Notes: generated by a model not told the origin, from the letters alone. DNA of 64,000 bases from Mucilaginibacter aurantiaciroseus (GCF_024055595.1 NZ_JAMXOF010000002.1:744001-808000); one strand, 5' to 3'. Counted from the stretch's first letter, positions 44,932 to 53,934 are shown. Translations and numbers: made by a program.

Positions 44932-45735
44932 ATGAAGAGAATGAAACCCCTACTGGCACTGGCTATAATAGCTATTGCAGTTTATGCCTGTTCAACCGTT
45001 CCGCTTACAGGCCGCTCACAACTTAGTTTAGTAAGCGACGACCAGATAAACCCCGCCGCGGCGCAAAGTTATCGTACGCTATTAACAGACCCCAGCACCA
45101 AAGTTATTAACACCGGTACCGATGCCCAGCGCGTAAAACGTATAGGCAGCCAGCTTGCAATAGCTATCGACGCTTATTTAAAAGCAAACGGTTACGGTAG
45201 CCAGTATAACTACCAATGGGAATTTAACCTGATCCAAAGCAAAGAAATTAACGCGTGGTGTATGCCGGGTGGTAAAGTTGCCGTATACAGTGGCATACTA
45301 CCGGTTACCCAAACAGACGCAGGCCTTGCAACCGTTATGGGCCACGAAATTGGCCATGCTATTGCCCACCACTCTGCCGAGGCGCTTTCACAGCAAATGG
45401 CTGTACAGGCGGGCGGTACTGCAATTGGCGCAGCAACAGGCAATAAATCACAATCTACACAAGCTATTATTGGCACACTTTACGGTGTAGGCGGCCAGTT
45501 AGCTACCCTAAAATATTCGCGCGATAAAGAGAACGAGGCCGATAGGCTTGGTCTAACCTTTATGGCAATGGCTGGTTACGATCCACGCCAGGCCGTTAGC
45601 TTTTGGCAACGTATGGCCGCCCAAAACCAGGGCGCCCCACCTGAGTTTTTAAGCACTCACCCAAGCGATGCTACCCGTATAGCCAATATCCAAAGGTTAG
45701 TACCTGAGGCGATGAAGTATTATAAAGGAAAATAG
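44932..45735 (+). CDS. M48-family metallopeptidase, lipoprotein
   Basis: A periplasmic, lipid-anchored zinc protease related to LoiP/BepA/Oma1, 267 residues. The lipobox VYAC puts the acyl Cys at residue 20. The zinc motif is HEIGHAIAHH within VMGHEIGHAIAHHSAE near 140, and the third ligand Glu is in KENEADRLGLTFMA. STHPSDATRIANIQ is the usual C-terminal motif. Relatives act in outer-membrane protein quality control. It is co-oriented with plsY at 6 nt, and a terminator follows. Confidence 0.94.
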   Translation: MKRMKPLLALAIIAIAVYACSTVPLTGRSQLSLVSDDQINPAAAQSYRTLLTDPSTKVINTGTDAQRVKRIGSQLAIAIDAYLKANGYGSQYNYQWEFNLIQSKEINAWCMPGGKVAVYSGILPVTQTDAGLATVMGHEIGHAIAHHSAEALSQQMAVQAGGTAIGAATGNKSQSTQAIIGTLYGVGGQLATLKYSRDKENEADRLGLTFMAMAGYDPRQAVSFWQRMAAQNQGAPPEFLSTHPSDATRIANIQRLVPEAMKYYKGK

Positions 45736-45756
45736 GGTTATTTATGACTAAGTTTT

Positions 45757-45795
45757 AAAGGGCTGCAACAATATAGTTGTGGCCTTTTGTTGTTT
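45757..45795 (+). terminator. intrinsic terminator after the M48 gene
   Basis: AAAGG and GCTGCAAC pair with GTTGTGGC and CCTTT (with G-U pairs), then T-rich TTTTGTTGTTTT. Confidence 0.75.
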
Positions 45796-45851
45796 TAAGG
45801 TAAATTAGTAGATGCTCAAAAACACAACAATAAATAATAAGTTCTAGTATA

Positions 45852-46592
45852 ATGGTTACTTCTAAATCTCGTTTTCTTACTGCCCAATGGCGCAACCTGG
45901 TGATGCTTAATTACGAGGTTGACCCCGAGATATTGAAACCTTACCTGCCCGCCGCTACCGAGATCGATCTTTGGGAGGGAAAGGCATTGGTTAGTATGGT
46001 AGGTTTTATGTTTCAGGATACGCGGGTGCTGGGCATCAAATGGCCATTCCATGTCAATTTTGAGGAAGTGAACCTGCGCTTTTATGTGCGCCATTTTGAT
46101 GGTAAGAAATGGAAACGAGGAGCGGTGTTTGTAAGTGAGATTGTCCCCAAAAGTATCATCGTGGTTATTGCTAATACGCTTTATAAAGAGCATTACCGCA
46201 CCTGCCCGATGCGGCATTCGATCATGAAATCTGGCCCTAACCACACGCAATTTTTATATGAATGGAAAGTGAATGGGAAATGGAACAAACTTGGCGCTAC
46301 GGTACGCAATAGTTTAACACCGATACCGGCGGGCACCCCCGAAGAATTTATATTTGAGCATTACTGGGGCTATAACCGGCTAACCGATCGTAAAACCATG
46401 CAGTACCAGGTAGAGCATGTTTCCTGGCAAATTGCCGAGGTTAAAGACTTTGTTTTTGAAGCAGATATTAAAGAGTTATATGGCGAAGCCTTTGTGCCGT
46501 ACCTAAGTGTTAAACCATACTCTGCCTTTTGGGCCAATGGCTCAGAGATCGCGGTGAGGATAGGGGATAAGTTGGTATTGGATGAGGTGTAG
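45852..46592 (+). CDS. DUF2071 (YqjF-like) protein
   Basis: A cytoplasmic 246-residue protein of the DUF2071/YqjF family. The N-terminal TAQWRNLVMLNYEVDPEILKPYLP and the internal VNLRFYVRH are family hallmarks; the fold is expected to resemble acetoacetate decarboxylase. No catalytic assignment exists. It stands alone on the plus strand and converges on pabB. It has no signal peptide or membrane segment. Confident as to family, none as to role. Confidence 0.88.
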   Translation: MVTSKSRFLTAQWRNLVMLNYEVDPEILKPYLPAATEIDLWEGKALVSMVGFMFQDTRVLGIKWPFHVNFEEVNLRFYVRHFDGKKWKRGAVFVSEIVPKSIIVVIANTLYKEHYRTCPMRHSIMKSGPNHTQFLYEWKVNGKWNKLGATVRNSLTPIPAGTPEEFIFEHYWGYNRLTDRKTMQYQVEHVSWQIAEVKDFVFEADIKELYGEAFVPYLSVKPYSAFWANGSEIAVRIGDKLVLDEV

Positions 46593-46611
46593 CCGAGATA
46601 AAATAAAAGTA

Positions 46612-46675
46612 TGTCATGGCGAGCTTGTCGAACCATTCGTCGCTTTCATAAGTCTTCGATAAGCTCCGACTGACA
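46612..46675 (+). repeat. GAACCATTCGTCGC repeat, copy 2, with inverted partner
   Basis: The text at 46612-46643 matches the complement of 27259-27290. A diverged inverted partner at 46655-46675 allows a hairpin between the convergent DUF2071 and pabB genes, which could terminate both. Confidence 0.7.
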
Positions 46676-46683
46676 GGAATATT

Positions 46684-47964
46684 TTACATCTCGCTGCTTA
46701 ACCCCAAAACCTCCAAAATAGCTTTTGCTTTCAACAAACATTCCTCGTATTCCCGTTCCGGGTCGGCGTGATAGGTAATAGCGCCGCCTACGTGGAACGA
46801 CAGATATTTTTTGGTACTGTTGTACAGCAGCGTGCGAATCACTACGTTAAAATCAAAATCACTATCAGGACTAAAATAACCTATCGCGCCGGAATATACT
46901 CCGCGTTTGCTGCGTTCGTATTCTTCCATAAGCTGCATGGCGCTTATTTTGGGCGCGCCCGTCATGCTGCCCATGGGGAAGGTGTTTTTTACAGCATCAA
47001 CGGTCGATACATCATCCCTCAGTTCGCAAACTACGGTTGACACCATTTGGTGTACCTGCTTAAAACTTTGGATGCCGTATAGTTCTTTTGTTTTAACCGT
47101 GCCGGGCTTGGCTGAATGGGTAAGATCGTTACGTACCAGGTCTACAATCATGACGTTTTCCTGTAATTCCTTCGGGTGGTTGCGCAATTCTTCGATGATG
47201 GTTTCATCTATGGCCTCGTCCGCATCTCGCCTAGCGGTACCTTTGATGGGTTGGGAAATGAGTTTGCTACCACGTTTAGCCAAAAAACGCTCGGGAGAGG
47301 CGCACATAATGTAGTTACCTTTCCATTTAAAAAAGGTAGAAAAGGGAGTAGGTGATACGCTATTAAGGTTTTGAAAGATGGATAGTGGGTCTATCTCCGT
47401 ATCCTCTGCATAAAACTCCTGGCAAAAGTTGGTTACATATATATCACCGCGTACAATGTGCTTTTGAATTTTTTCTACCGTTTCTACGTACTCAGCCTTG
47501 CTGAAACGGGGTTGTATATTGATGGTTTTAACAGGTATATTGGACGAGGGTTCGAATCCCTCCGCCTCCACTAGCTTTAGGATTTCTGTTTCATTCTCCC
47601 CAATTATCTCAATCGTATTTTCTTTGATGCTGATCAGGATCTCGGGTGCAAAAAAGTAAAGGTCGGGAAAGTTGAGATGGTCTAAATTGTTGGATCGCAG
47701 GTTTTCCACTTCATTCTTCAAGTCGTACCCGAGGAAGCCTGTTATCCAGCCGGGGGTGGCGTTTTTAAATTGGGATAGCTGCACGAATGCATCTCCTGCA
47801 TTGGCTGTAACTTCGGCTTTGGCACCAATTGCTATCACTGTATCAAACTTGCCGTAGGGGTCGTTAAAGCTGTTGCTGTCGAGGTAGCACAGGGTGTCAA
47901 ATTTTGATGCCCATGCAAGCACCTTTTGTTTAAATAAATTCACGTCGGTTACCTCGGTTATCAC
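46684..47964 (-). CDS. pabB: anthranilate/aminodeoxychorismate synthase component I family protein
   Basis: Chorismate-binding enzyme of 426 residues, best read as PabB, which makes 4-amino-4-deoxychorismate for folate. The C-terminal chorismate domain is intact: FLAKRGSKLISQPIKGTARR near residue 235, NVMIVDLVRNDL, and GSMTGAPKISAMQLMEEYE near 325, including the conserved metal-ligand Glu residues. The N-terminal half is short, as in small PabB proteins. The linker near residues 130-145 is encoded by sequence antisense to a tRNA 3' end (see 47546-47570), giving the peptide EAEGFEPSS. No pabA is adjacent; a PabC-like aminotransferase is 12 kb away. Confidence 0.87.
   Translation of the reverse strand: MITEVTDVNLFKQKVLAWASKFDTLCYLDSNSFNDPYGKFDTVIAIGAKAEVTANAGDAFVQLSQFKNATPGWITGFLGYDLKNEVENLRSNNLDHLNFPDLYFFAPEILISIKENTIEIIGENETEILKLVEAEGFEPSSNIPVKTINIQPRFSKAEYVETVEKIQKHIVRGDIYVTNFCQEFYAEDTEIDPLSIFQNLNSVSPTPFSTFFKWKGNYIMCASPERFLAKRGSKLISQPIKGTARRDADEAIDETIIEELRNHPKELQENVMIVDLVRNDLTHSAKPGTVKTKELYGIQSFKQVHQMVSTVVCELRDDVSTVDAVKNTFPMGSMTGAPKISAMQLMEEYERSKRGVYSGAIGYFSPDSDFDFNVVIRTLLYNSTKKYLSFHVGGAITYHADPEREYEECLLKAKAILEVLGLSSEM
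47546..47570 (+). other. tRNA 3'-end-like sequence inside pabB
   Basis: On the plus strand GAGGG-TTCGAAT-CCCTC forms a perfect 5-bp T stem with the canonical 7-nt T loop, followed by exactly seven bases (CGCCTCC) and a discriminator-like A, the geometry of a tRNA 3' end. The matching 5' acceptor strand GGAGGCG is not found upstream, and no D or anticodon arm is present, so this is a fragment and not a tRNA gene. It lies within the pabB frame on the opposite strand. The amino-acid identity of the parent tRNA is uncertain; tRNA-Ser is a guess. Confidence 0.75.
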
Positions 47965-47985
47965 GTCACAAAAATAGTTAACTAA

Positions 47986-48021
47986 ATATAAAAGGCCCCG
48001 ATAAATTGAGGCCTTTTATAT
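47986..48021 (-). terminator. intrinsic terminator after purA
   Basis: A perfect 12-bp stem ATATAAAAGGCC/GGCCTTTTATAT with a 12-nt loop lies between purA (ends 48040) and the pabB start. It is flanked by A/T-rich sequence on both sides. Confidence 0.8.
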
Positions 48022-48039
48022 TTTTAATTAAAATATCTT

Positions 48040-49317
48040 TTAGTGCAATACCAAAGTCTGCTTTCTATCTGGGCCTACAGATAACCATTTGATCGGTACT
48101 TCCAATTCGGCCTCTAAAAACTCGATGTAAGATTGTAGTTTTGCCGGGATCTCATTTAATTTGGTAATGCCGGTAATATCTTCTTTCCAGCCATCAATTT
48201 CCTTTAAAACAGGTACAGCATCAACCGAGCAAATATCATACGGCATGTAATCTATCTGTTCGCCTAAGTAGTTGTAATGGGTGCAAGCGTAGATCTTATC
48301 GAAACCGCTTAGCACATCAGCCTTGGTCATTACCATTTGGGTAACACCGTTCAGCATAATTGCATATTTAAGCGCCGGTAGGTCTATCCAGCCGCAACGG
48401 CGTGGCCTGCCTGTGGTTGCGCCAAACTCGTGTCCTATACGGCGAAGTTCTTCGCCCATTTTGTCGTTCAATTCGGTAGGGAAAGGGCCTCCGCCAACGC
48501 GGGTACAGTATGCTTTAAAAATACCTATCACATCACCAATCTGGCGCGGGGCAATACCTAAACCGGTACAAGCGCCTGCAGCGGTAGTGTTTGATGAGGT
48601 AACGAAAGGATAAGAACCAAAATCAATATCCAGCATCGCACCTTGTGCGCCTTCTGCCAGTACTTTTTTACCTTCTTTTATGTAGTTGTTCACCAAATGC
48701 TCGCTATCAACCAGCGGAAACTTTTTGATCAGCTCTATCGCTTCAAAAAACGCTGCTTCACGTTCGCTAAAGTCGGCTACTTCGCCGTACATAGCCTGTA
48801 GCATCGATGTATGTTTATCAACCAGTTTCTGGTAGCGCTCTTTAAAATCGGGAAGGGTGATGTCGCCAATGCGTAAACCATTACGGCCGGTTTTATCCAT
48901 ATAAGTTGGGCCGATACCTTTCAGGGTAGAACCAATTTTACCGTCGCCCATTTTCTTTTCAGACGCGGCATCCAGCAACTGATGGGTTGGCAGGATTAGG
49001 TGCGCCTTTTTGGCTATCATCAAATTCTTTTTGCCAAGCAGGTCGTGGCCGGCATCTTTCAGTTTATCAAGCTCTTTTTTAAGGGTGATTGGGTCAATCA
49101 CAACACCATTACCGATCAGGTTCATGGTATTGTCAAAGAAAATACCCGAAGGAATGGTGTTCAGTACAAATTTTTTGCCTTCAAATTCTAGGGTGTGGCC
49201 GGCATTTGGGCCGCCCTGGAAACGTGCTATCAGGTCGTAACCCGCGCTTAGTACATCAACAATTTTACCTTTACCTTCGTCGCCCCATTGGAGGCCTAAT
49301 AATACGTCAACAGCCAT
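48040..49317 (-). CDS. purA: adenylosuccinate synthase
   Basis: GTP-dependent ligase joining IMP and aspartate on the way to AMP, 425 residues. The N-terminal P-loop-like GLQWGDEGKGKIVD is at residues 7-20 with the catalytic Asp, followed by GPNAGHTL with the catalytic His. KGIGPTYMDK near 135, FVTSSNTTAAGACTG and TTGRPRRCGWID near 300 are all typical. The gene follows fur by 44 nt on the same strand and may be transcribed with it. Confidence 0.97.
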   Translation of the reverse strand: MAVDVLLGLQWGDEGKGKIVDVLSAGYDLIARFQGGPNAGHTLEFEGKKFVLNTIPSGIFFDNTMNLIGNGVVIDPITLKKELDKLKDAGHDLLGKKNLMIAKKAHLILPTHQLLDAASEKKMGDGKIGSTLKGIGPTYMDKTGRNGLRIGDITLPDFKERYQKLVDKHTSMLQAMYGEVADFSEREAAFFEAIELIKKFPLVDSEHLVNNYIKEGKKVLAEGAQGAMLDIDFGSYPFVTSSNTTAAGACTGLGIAPRQIGDVIGIFKAYCTRVGGGPFPTELNDKMGEELRRIGHEFGATTGRPRRCGWIDLPALKYAIMLNGVTQMVMTKADVLSGFDKIYACTHYNYLGEQIDYMPYDICSVDAVPVLKEIDGWKEDITGITKLNEIPAKLQSYIEFLEAELEVPIKWLSVGPDRKQTLVLH

Positions 49318-49361
49318 TAAATGATATCTTTATCTTGAAAATAAGTTTGAATGATTATGAA

Positions 49362-49832
49362 TTATTGCGCCTTCCTGTCGCAAAAACCTTCGCGCAGTTT
49401 GGTACAGTTACCGTAAAGGTTTAGGGAGTGGTGTTTGATTTCGAACTTTAAAATATCGCCCATCATGCTCTGGATCTGCTGAATGCGCGGATCGCAAAAC
49501 TCAACCACCTTGCCACAATCTATGCAAATAATGTGGTCGTGCTGTTTGTAGCCGTATGATTTTTCAAACTGGGCCATATTTTTGCCAAACTGGTGTTTGG
49601 TTACCAGATCACACGATACCAGTAATTCGAGGGTGTTATAAACCGTAGCGCGGCTTACGCGGTATTTCTTATTTTTCATGTGGATGTATAATGATTCCAC
49701 ATCAAAATGGTCTGTCCTTGAATAGATCTCTTCAAGTATGGCGAAACGTTCCGGGGTTTTTCGGAGGCTTTTATTTTCGAGGTATGCCTCAAAAATCTTT
49801 TTCACCAAAGCAATGGTTTCCTGTACAGGCAT
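49362..49832 (-). CDS. fur: Fur-family transcriptional regulator
   Basis: A metal- or peroxide-responsive repressor of 156 residues. The N-terminal winged helix (about 15-85) includes [21 protein letters not shown] and the recognition region [13 protein letters not shown]. The dimerisation domain has [11 protein letters not shown] with metal-binding His and a CxxC, and a second Cys pair at the C terminus ([11 protein letters not shown]). It could be Fur, PerR or Zur; the sequence does not separate them. It is located upstream of purA and has its own promoter-like element. Confidence 0.9.
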   Translation of the reverse strand: MPVQETIALVKKIFEAYLENKSLRKTPERFAILEEIYSRTDHFDVESLYIHMKNKKYRVSRATVYNTLELLVSCDLVTKHQFGKNMAQFEKSYGYKQHDHIICIDCGKVVEFCDPRIQQIQSMMGDILKFEIKHHSLNLYGNCTKLREGFCDRKAQ

Positions 49833-49850
49833 AATGTTAAATTAACGTTG

Positions 49851-49858
49851 CAAAGGTA
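49851..49858 (-). promoter_or_regulatory. -7 element for fur
   Basis: Minus-strand TACCTTTG matches TAnnTTTG, with the fur ATG 18 nt downstream. No classical Fur box is recognised around it. Confidence 0.55.
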
Positions 49859-49893
49859 TTAAATATTTTGGAGAATAGAGTCAGAATCAAGAA

Positions 49894-50472
49894 GTCAAGA
49901 GCCAAGAAATGAGTTGATTTGTTCTTGTATTGTAGTGTTTTTGATTACCAATTTCTTTTTTTATTATTTGATTAGTTTTCCAAAGGAAACCCCTGGTACT
50001 TCGAAAGTATAATTATAAGTTCCCCGTTTTATATTTACGTCGAATATCTTCACAATTATTAGTGATTCTTTAAGCCATGTTTTATTTAGTTCAATGCTGT
50101 AATTATTGACTGTTTGTTTTCCACCTGAATATTCGTAATAATCAAACTTCATGATTAGCCCATTTAAATTATCAGCATACAGTAAATTTTTGGTTAGCGT
50201 ATTATAAACGTATAATACACCAGGATAGTAGCCGCCATCTATCCGGTCTTCTTTTCCATTAGCATCAAATGTTACAAACTTGACCCCGGATACTGACCTC
50301 ATCAGCTTATCATTTACAAGAATTACAAAACTATTATTTACCCTTATTTCTTGTCCGTAAAGATTTACAGAGGCAATCAAAAATATTATTATGAGCAAAT
50401 ACTTGTTTCATTGAAAGATGCCTGGATTTTAATTAAGTCGATTCTAATGATCCAATTGTCTTGGCTCTTAAC
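49894..50472. repeat. inverted repeats bracketing a small AT-rich gene
   Basis: GTCAAGAGCCAAGA (49894-49907) and its near complement TCTTGGCTCTTAAC (50459-50472; 13 of 14 pairs) flank the small exported-protein gene between fur and rsh. Further CTTGACTC-like text lies around both ends. The bracket suggests an inserted unit, but such text is also a common intergenic repeat. Confidence 0.5.
49964..50411 (-). CDS. hypothetical small exported protein, start probably frameshifted
   Basis: An uninterrupted frame (from a TTG at 50398) encodes 144 residues: a hydrophobic stretch ending near NLYGQE and then a beta-rich domain with no family I recognise. Just upstream, an ATG at 50411 opens in another frame. 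Removing one A from its AAA would join it to the main frame as MNKYLLIIIFLIAS, an ideal signal peptide. So the true start is probably 50411 with a one-base insertion, or the gene is an early pseudogene, or there is a sequencing error. It is AT-rich compared with fur and rsh and bracketed by inverted repeats. Confidence 0.6.
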
Positions 50473-50493
50473 TCTAAAAGTCTTGCCTCTCTC

Positions 50494-52716
50494 CTAAGAC
50501 GCTTTCTCTATCACCGAATCAAACCTATTCACGGATGTGATGCCTTTTACCTGGTTCAGTTTCCTGATCAGGTTATCCAGGTGCTCGGTATCGTTCACAT
50601 AAACCATAATCGCGCCTTCAAAAATACCATTATCGCTATCAACCGTAATAGAACGGATGTTCACTTTAAAATCATTTGAGATCACAGTAGTAAGCTTGTT
50701 TATCAAACCAACATCATCAATACCCCTTATGCGCAAGCCAGTTAAAAAGGCAAGTTCCAGCTGTTTGGTCCACTTGGCTTTTACAATACGGTAGCCATAG
50801 TTGGCCATCAATTTGGCCGCGTTAGGGCAATTGGTACGGTGAATTTTGATGCCATCGCTTACGGTTACAAAGCCGAAAACATCGTCGCCCGGGATAGGGT
50901 TACAGCAGTTAGCCAGTTTATAGTCTATCTTTTGCAGGTCCTCGCCAAATAGCAATACGTCGCTATCCTTGGTTTTTATATTACGAACGATGCTCTGCAG
51001 CTGCTCGCTCTCAATTTTATCCTGCGGTTTATTCTCGATAACTTTTTCAGATGCCTGGTACTCCTTCAGGTCCTTCATATCAATAAGGCCTTTAGCCACA
51101 TTGTAAAAAAGGTCCTGGGTGGATGGCAGCTTAAAGTAGTAGCTCAGTTTATGGATATTTTCGGAGTTGTAAGTGATCTTGATCGATTTCATCTTACGCT
51201 CCAATATCTCTTTGCCATCGTCGGCAACCTTGCGTTTCTCTTCCTTAAGTGCCGATTTGATCTTGGCTTTGGCCTTGGCCGTTACCACAAAGTTTAACCA
51301 GTCCTCTTTTGGCACTTGCTTGCCCGAGGTAATGATCTCTACCTGATCGCCGTTTTGCAGTTTATAGCTAAGCGGCACTAACTTATGGTTCACTTTGGCG
51401 CCAATACAGCTTGCACCCACATCGGTGTGGATCTCAAAGGCGAAATCCAGCGCGGTAGCGTTTAGCGGTAGCTGGATCAAGGCACCTTTTGGGGTAAAGA
51501 TGAAGATCTCGTCACTAAACAAGTTCATCTTAAAATCATCCAGGAAGTCGAGCGCGTTGGAGTCAGGGTTCTTCAGCATATCCCTAACTTTTTGCACCCA
51601 CAGGTCCAGCCCGCTATCCGTAGATGATTCCTTGTATTTCCAGTGTGCCGCGAAACCTTTCTCGGCGATCTCGTTCATTCGTTTGGTACGGATCTGCACC
51701 TCAACCCATTGCCCGCGCGGACCCATAACTGTGGTGTGCAACGACTCGTAACCGTTTGCCTTTGGCGATGAGATCCAGTCGCGCAGCCTGTCGGGGTTTG
51801 GCCTGTACAAGTCGGTAACTATCGAGTAGGCCTTCCAGCAATCGGCTTTCTCGTTCTCAGGTATACTGTCTAATACGATCCTGATGGCAAAAAGATCGTA
51901 CACCTCTTCAAACGGAATGGCCTTTTTCTTCATCTTATTCCAGATGGAGTGGATGGATTTTGGGCGACCAAACAGCTCGCCATGCACATCCTGGCTTTCC
52001 AACACCTTATTTACAGGCTCAATAAAATCACGGATGAATTTCTCGCGCTCGGTTTTTTTCTCGTTAAGTTTATTTTTGATGAATTGGTAAGTTTCGCGCT
52101 CCATGTATTTCATGGACAGATCTTCCAGTTCGGATTTTATGGCATACAAACCCAACCGGTGGGCAAGCGGGGCGTACAGGTATACTGTTTCTGATGATAG
52201 TTTAAGTTGCTTATCACGCGGCATAAACTCCATGGTACGCATGTTGTGCAGCCTGTCGGCCAGTTTTATCAGTATCACCCTCACATCATCGGCAAGGGTA
52301 AGCAGCATCTTACGAAAGTTTTCGGCCTGTAACGAGCTGTTGGTATCAAACACACCCGATATTTTGGTAAGCCCGTCAATGATTTTGGCAACCTTTTTAC
52401 CAAACTCCAGTTCAATATCTTCCAGCGTAACATCGGTATCTTCCACCACATCGTGCAGCAGGGCACAAACGATGGATGTTGTACCTAAGCCTATTTCTTC
52501 GGCAGCAATTTGCGCTACCGCAATAGGGTGGTATATGTAAGGCTCGCCGCTTTTGCGGCGCATATCTTTGTGGCTCTCCAAAGCCATTTCAAAGGCCTTG
52601 CGTATCATGCGTTTATCGCCCTTTTGCAGGGTAGATTTACTGGCGCGCAGCAATGCCCGGTACCTTTTCAGGATCTCTTTTTTCTCGGCTTCCAGGTCAA
52701 TCACTAAATCTTTCAT
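50494..52716 (-). CDS. rsh: bifunctional (p)ppGpp synthetase/hydrolase (RelA/SpoT homologue)
   Basis: Stringent-response enzyme of 740 residues. The N-terminal hydrolase domain has the HD motif at residues 88-89 (ALLHDVVEDTD) and HPIAVAQIA. The synthetase domain (about 240-360) includes KSIHSIWNKMKKK and SSPKANGYESLHTTVMGP. TGS (about 400-460) and a helical/zinc-finger region with NCCNPIPGDD precede a C-terminal ACT domain from about 665. An intact HD motif implies hydrolysis as well as synthesis, as in most single-copy Rel enzymes of this phylum. Confidence 0.96.
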   Translation of the reverse strand: MKDLVIDLEAEKKEILKRYRALLRASKSTLQKGDKRMIRKAFEMALESHKDMRRKSGEPYIYHPIAVAQIAAEEIGLGTTSIVCALLHDVVEDTDVTLEDIELEFGKKVAKIIDGLTKISGVFDTNSSLQAENFRKMLLTLADDVRVILIKLADRLHNMRTMEFMPRDKQLKLSSETVYLYAPLAHRLGLYAIKSELEDLSMKYMERETYQFIKNKLNEKKTEREKFIRDFIEPVNKVLESQDVHGELFGRPKSIHSIWNKMKKKAIPFEEVYDLFAIRIVLDSIPENEKADCWKAYSIVTDLYRPNPDRLRDWISSPKANGYESLHTTVMGPRGQWVEVQIRTKRMNEIAEKGFAAHWKYKESSTDSGLDLWVQKVRDMLKNPDSNALDFLDDFKMNLFSDEIFIFTPKGALIQLPLNATALDFAFEIHTDVGASCIGAKVNHKLVPLSYKLQNGDQVEIITSGKQVPKEDWLNFVVTAKAKAKIKSALKEEKRKVADDGKEILERKMKSIKITYNSENIHKLSYYFKLPSTQDLFYNVAKGLIDMKDLKEYQASEKVIENKPQDKIESEQLQSIVRNIKTKDSDVLLFGEDLQKIDYKLANCCNPIPGDDVFGFVTVSDGIKIHRTNCPNAAKLMANYGYRIVKAKWTKQLELAFLTGLRIRGIDDVGLINKLTTVISNDFKVNIRSITVDSDNGIFEGAIMVYVNDTEHLDNLIRKLNQVKGITSVNRFDSVIEKAS

Positions 52717-52801
52717 GTATGGGATGGGGTATTACTATAATTAAACCCGAAAACATTAAATTTTATTGCAGTTTTATATAAAATAACAAAATAAAATGCG
52801 T

Positions 52802-52809
52802 TAATTTTG
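52802..52809 (+). promoter_or_regulatory. -7 element for the DUF4294-gpx-bshB1 operon
   Basis: TAATTTTG matches TAnnTTTG, 14 nt before the DUF4294 start. Confidence 0.5.
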
Positions 52810-52823
52810 AATCAAGTAAAAAT

Positions 52824-53441
52824 ATGAAATTTATTGTTTCTCTTTTGTTGTTTTGTTGCGCGCTTGGGAGCTTAAAAGCCCAGGACGAGAAACCCGCGCC
52901 ACCAGTTACTCTTGGCAAAAATGATACCATAAAGGTATACATGACCAAGCTTGACGGTGAGTTGGTGCCCTGGATAGTTGGGCGCGAAGTACGCATTGTT
53001 GATACACGTATTTTTGCCAGCGAGCAGGATAGGCTTGATTACATGCGTTTACGCTATAATGTGAATAAAGTGTTGCCATATGCACGCTTCGCGGGCCAGC
53101 GCTATCGCCAGCTACAGCGCGACCTTGCCCTTACCAGCGATAAAAAGAAACAAAAAGAGTTGATGAAGGCCTGTGAAACAGAGATAAAAACTTTGTTTAA
53201 CCACGATATTAAAAATCTGACAATTAGTCAGGGTGAGGTACTGATAAAGCTGGTTAGCCGTGAAACGGGTAACACCAGCTTTGCATTAGCAAAAGAACTT
53301 AAGGGCGGTTTCAACGCCTTCCTCTTCCAATCGGTAGCCCGTATATTTGGGCATAACCTAAAAGAAACGTATGACCCGATAGAACAACGCGATATTGAAC
53401 AGATCTTGCGCGACGCCGGTTACGTTTCCAGCTATAACTAA
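52824..53441 (+). CDS. DUF4294 exported protein
   Basis: A 205-residue periplasmic protein with a signal peptide (to about SLKAQ), followed by the Bacteroidota-specific DUF4294 domain (for example LRYNVNKVLPYARFAGQRYR near residue 75 and IKLVSRETGNTSFALAKEL near 135). The role is unknown. It abuts the glutathione peroxidase gene with no gap between stop and ATG, and bshB1 follows, so it is likely co-expressed with thiol-redox enzymes. No catalytic motif is apparent. Confidence 0.87.
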   Translation: MKFIVSLLLFCCALGSLKAQDEKPAPPVTLGKNDTIKVYMTKLDGELVPWIVGREVRIVDTRIFASEQDRLDYMRLRYNVNKVLPYARFAGQRYRQLQRDLALTSDKKKQKELMKACETEIKTLFNHDIKNLTISQGEVLIKLVSRETGNTSFALAKELKGGFNAFLFQSVARIFGHNLKETYDPIEQRDIEQILRDAGYVSSYN

Positions 53442-53924
53442 ATGGATAACGACAGCATCTACCAATTCACAGTTGAGAAACTGAATGGCGAGCATATAGG
53501 CCTTGCCGACTACCGCGGCAAAGTTTTACTGATAGTAAACACAGCATCGCAATGCGGTTTTACCCCGCAACTGCAAGACCTTGCCGACCTTAAAAAAGAA
53601 TTTGCCGATAAAGATTTTGAGATCCTGGCTTTTCCGTCTGATGATTTTGGGGGGCAGGAGCCTTTAGCCGGCGATGAAATTGCAAGTTTTTGTCATAATT
53701 ATGGCGATAACTTCACCTTGTTTGAGAAATCCCGTGTACGTGGTGAGTTTGCGATACCACTGTATAAGTATTTAGCAGGAACATCAAAACCGCGCTGGAA
53801 TTTCCACAAGTATCTTATTAATAAAAACGGCAAGATTGTTGATTTCTTTTACCCTTTCACAAAACCTACATCATCTAAAATAAAGAAAAAGATACAGCGG
53901 CTATTGGCTGCTGTGCCTAAATAG
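53442..53924 (+). CDS. glutathione peroxidase family protein
   Basis: A thiol peroxidase of 160 residues with the thioredoxin fold. The peroxidatic Cys is in NTASQCGFTPQ near residue 37, the partner Gln/Trp motifs are in FPSDDFGGQEP and PRWNFHKYLI, so the tetrad is present. A Cys, not selenocysteine, is used. There is no signal peptide, so it is cytoplasmic. Glutathione itself is unlikely to be the donor: a bacillithiol gene is 10 nt downstream, and thioredoxin is the usual reductant of such enzymes. Confidence 0.93.
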   Translation: MDNDSIYQFTVEKLNGEHIGLADYRGKVLLIVNTASQCGFTPQLQDLADLKKEFADKDFEILAFPSDDFGGQEPLAGDEIASFCHNYGDNFTLFEKSRVRGEFAIPLYKYLAGTSKPRWNFHKYLINKNGKIVDFFYPFTKPTSSKIKKKIQRLLAAVPK

Positions 53925-53934
53925 CGTTCTGTTT

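Noticed and set aside
47540..47572. Complete tRNA gene within pabB
   Set aside because: Only the T arm and 3' acceptor strand are present; no matching 5' acceptor strand, D arm or anticodon arm can be found upstream.
46684..50398. Defence or toxin-antitoxin system among the small unknown genes
   Set aside because: The only unknown small gene here is an exported beta-rich protein without toxin or antitoxin motifs, and the neighbours are housekeeping genes.
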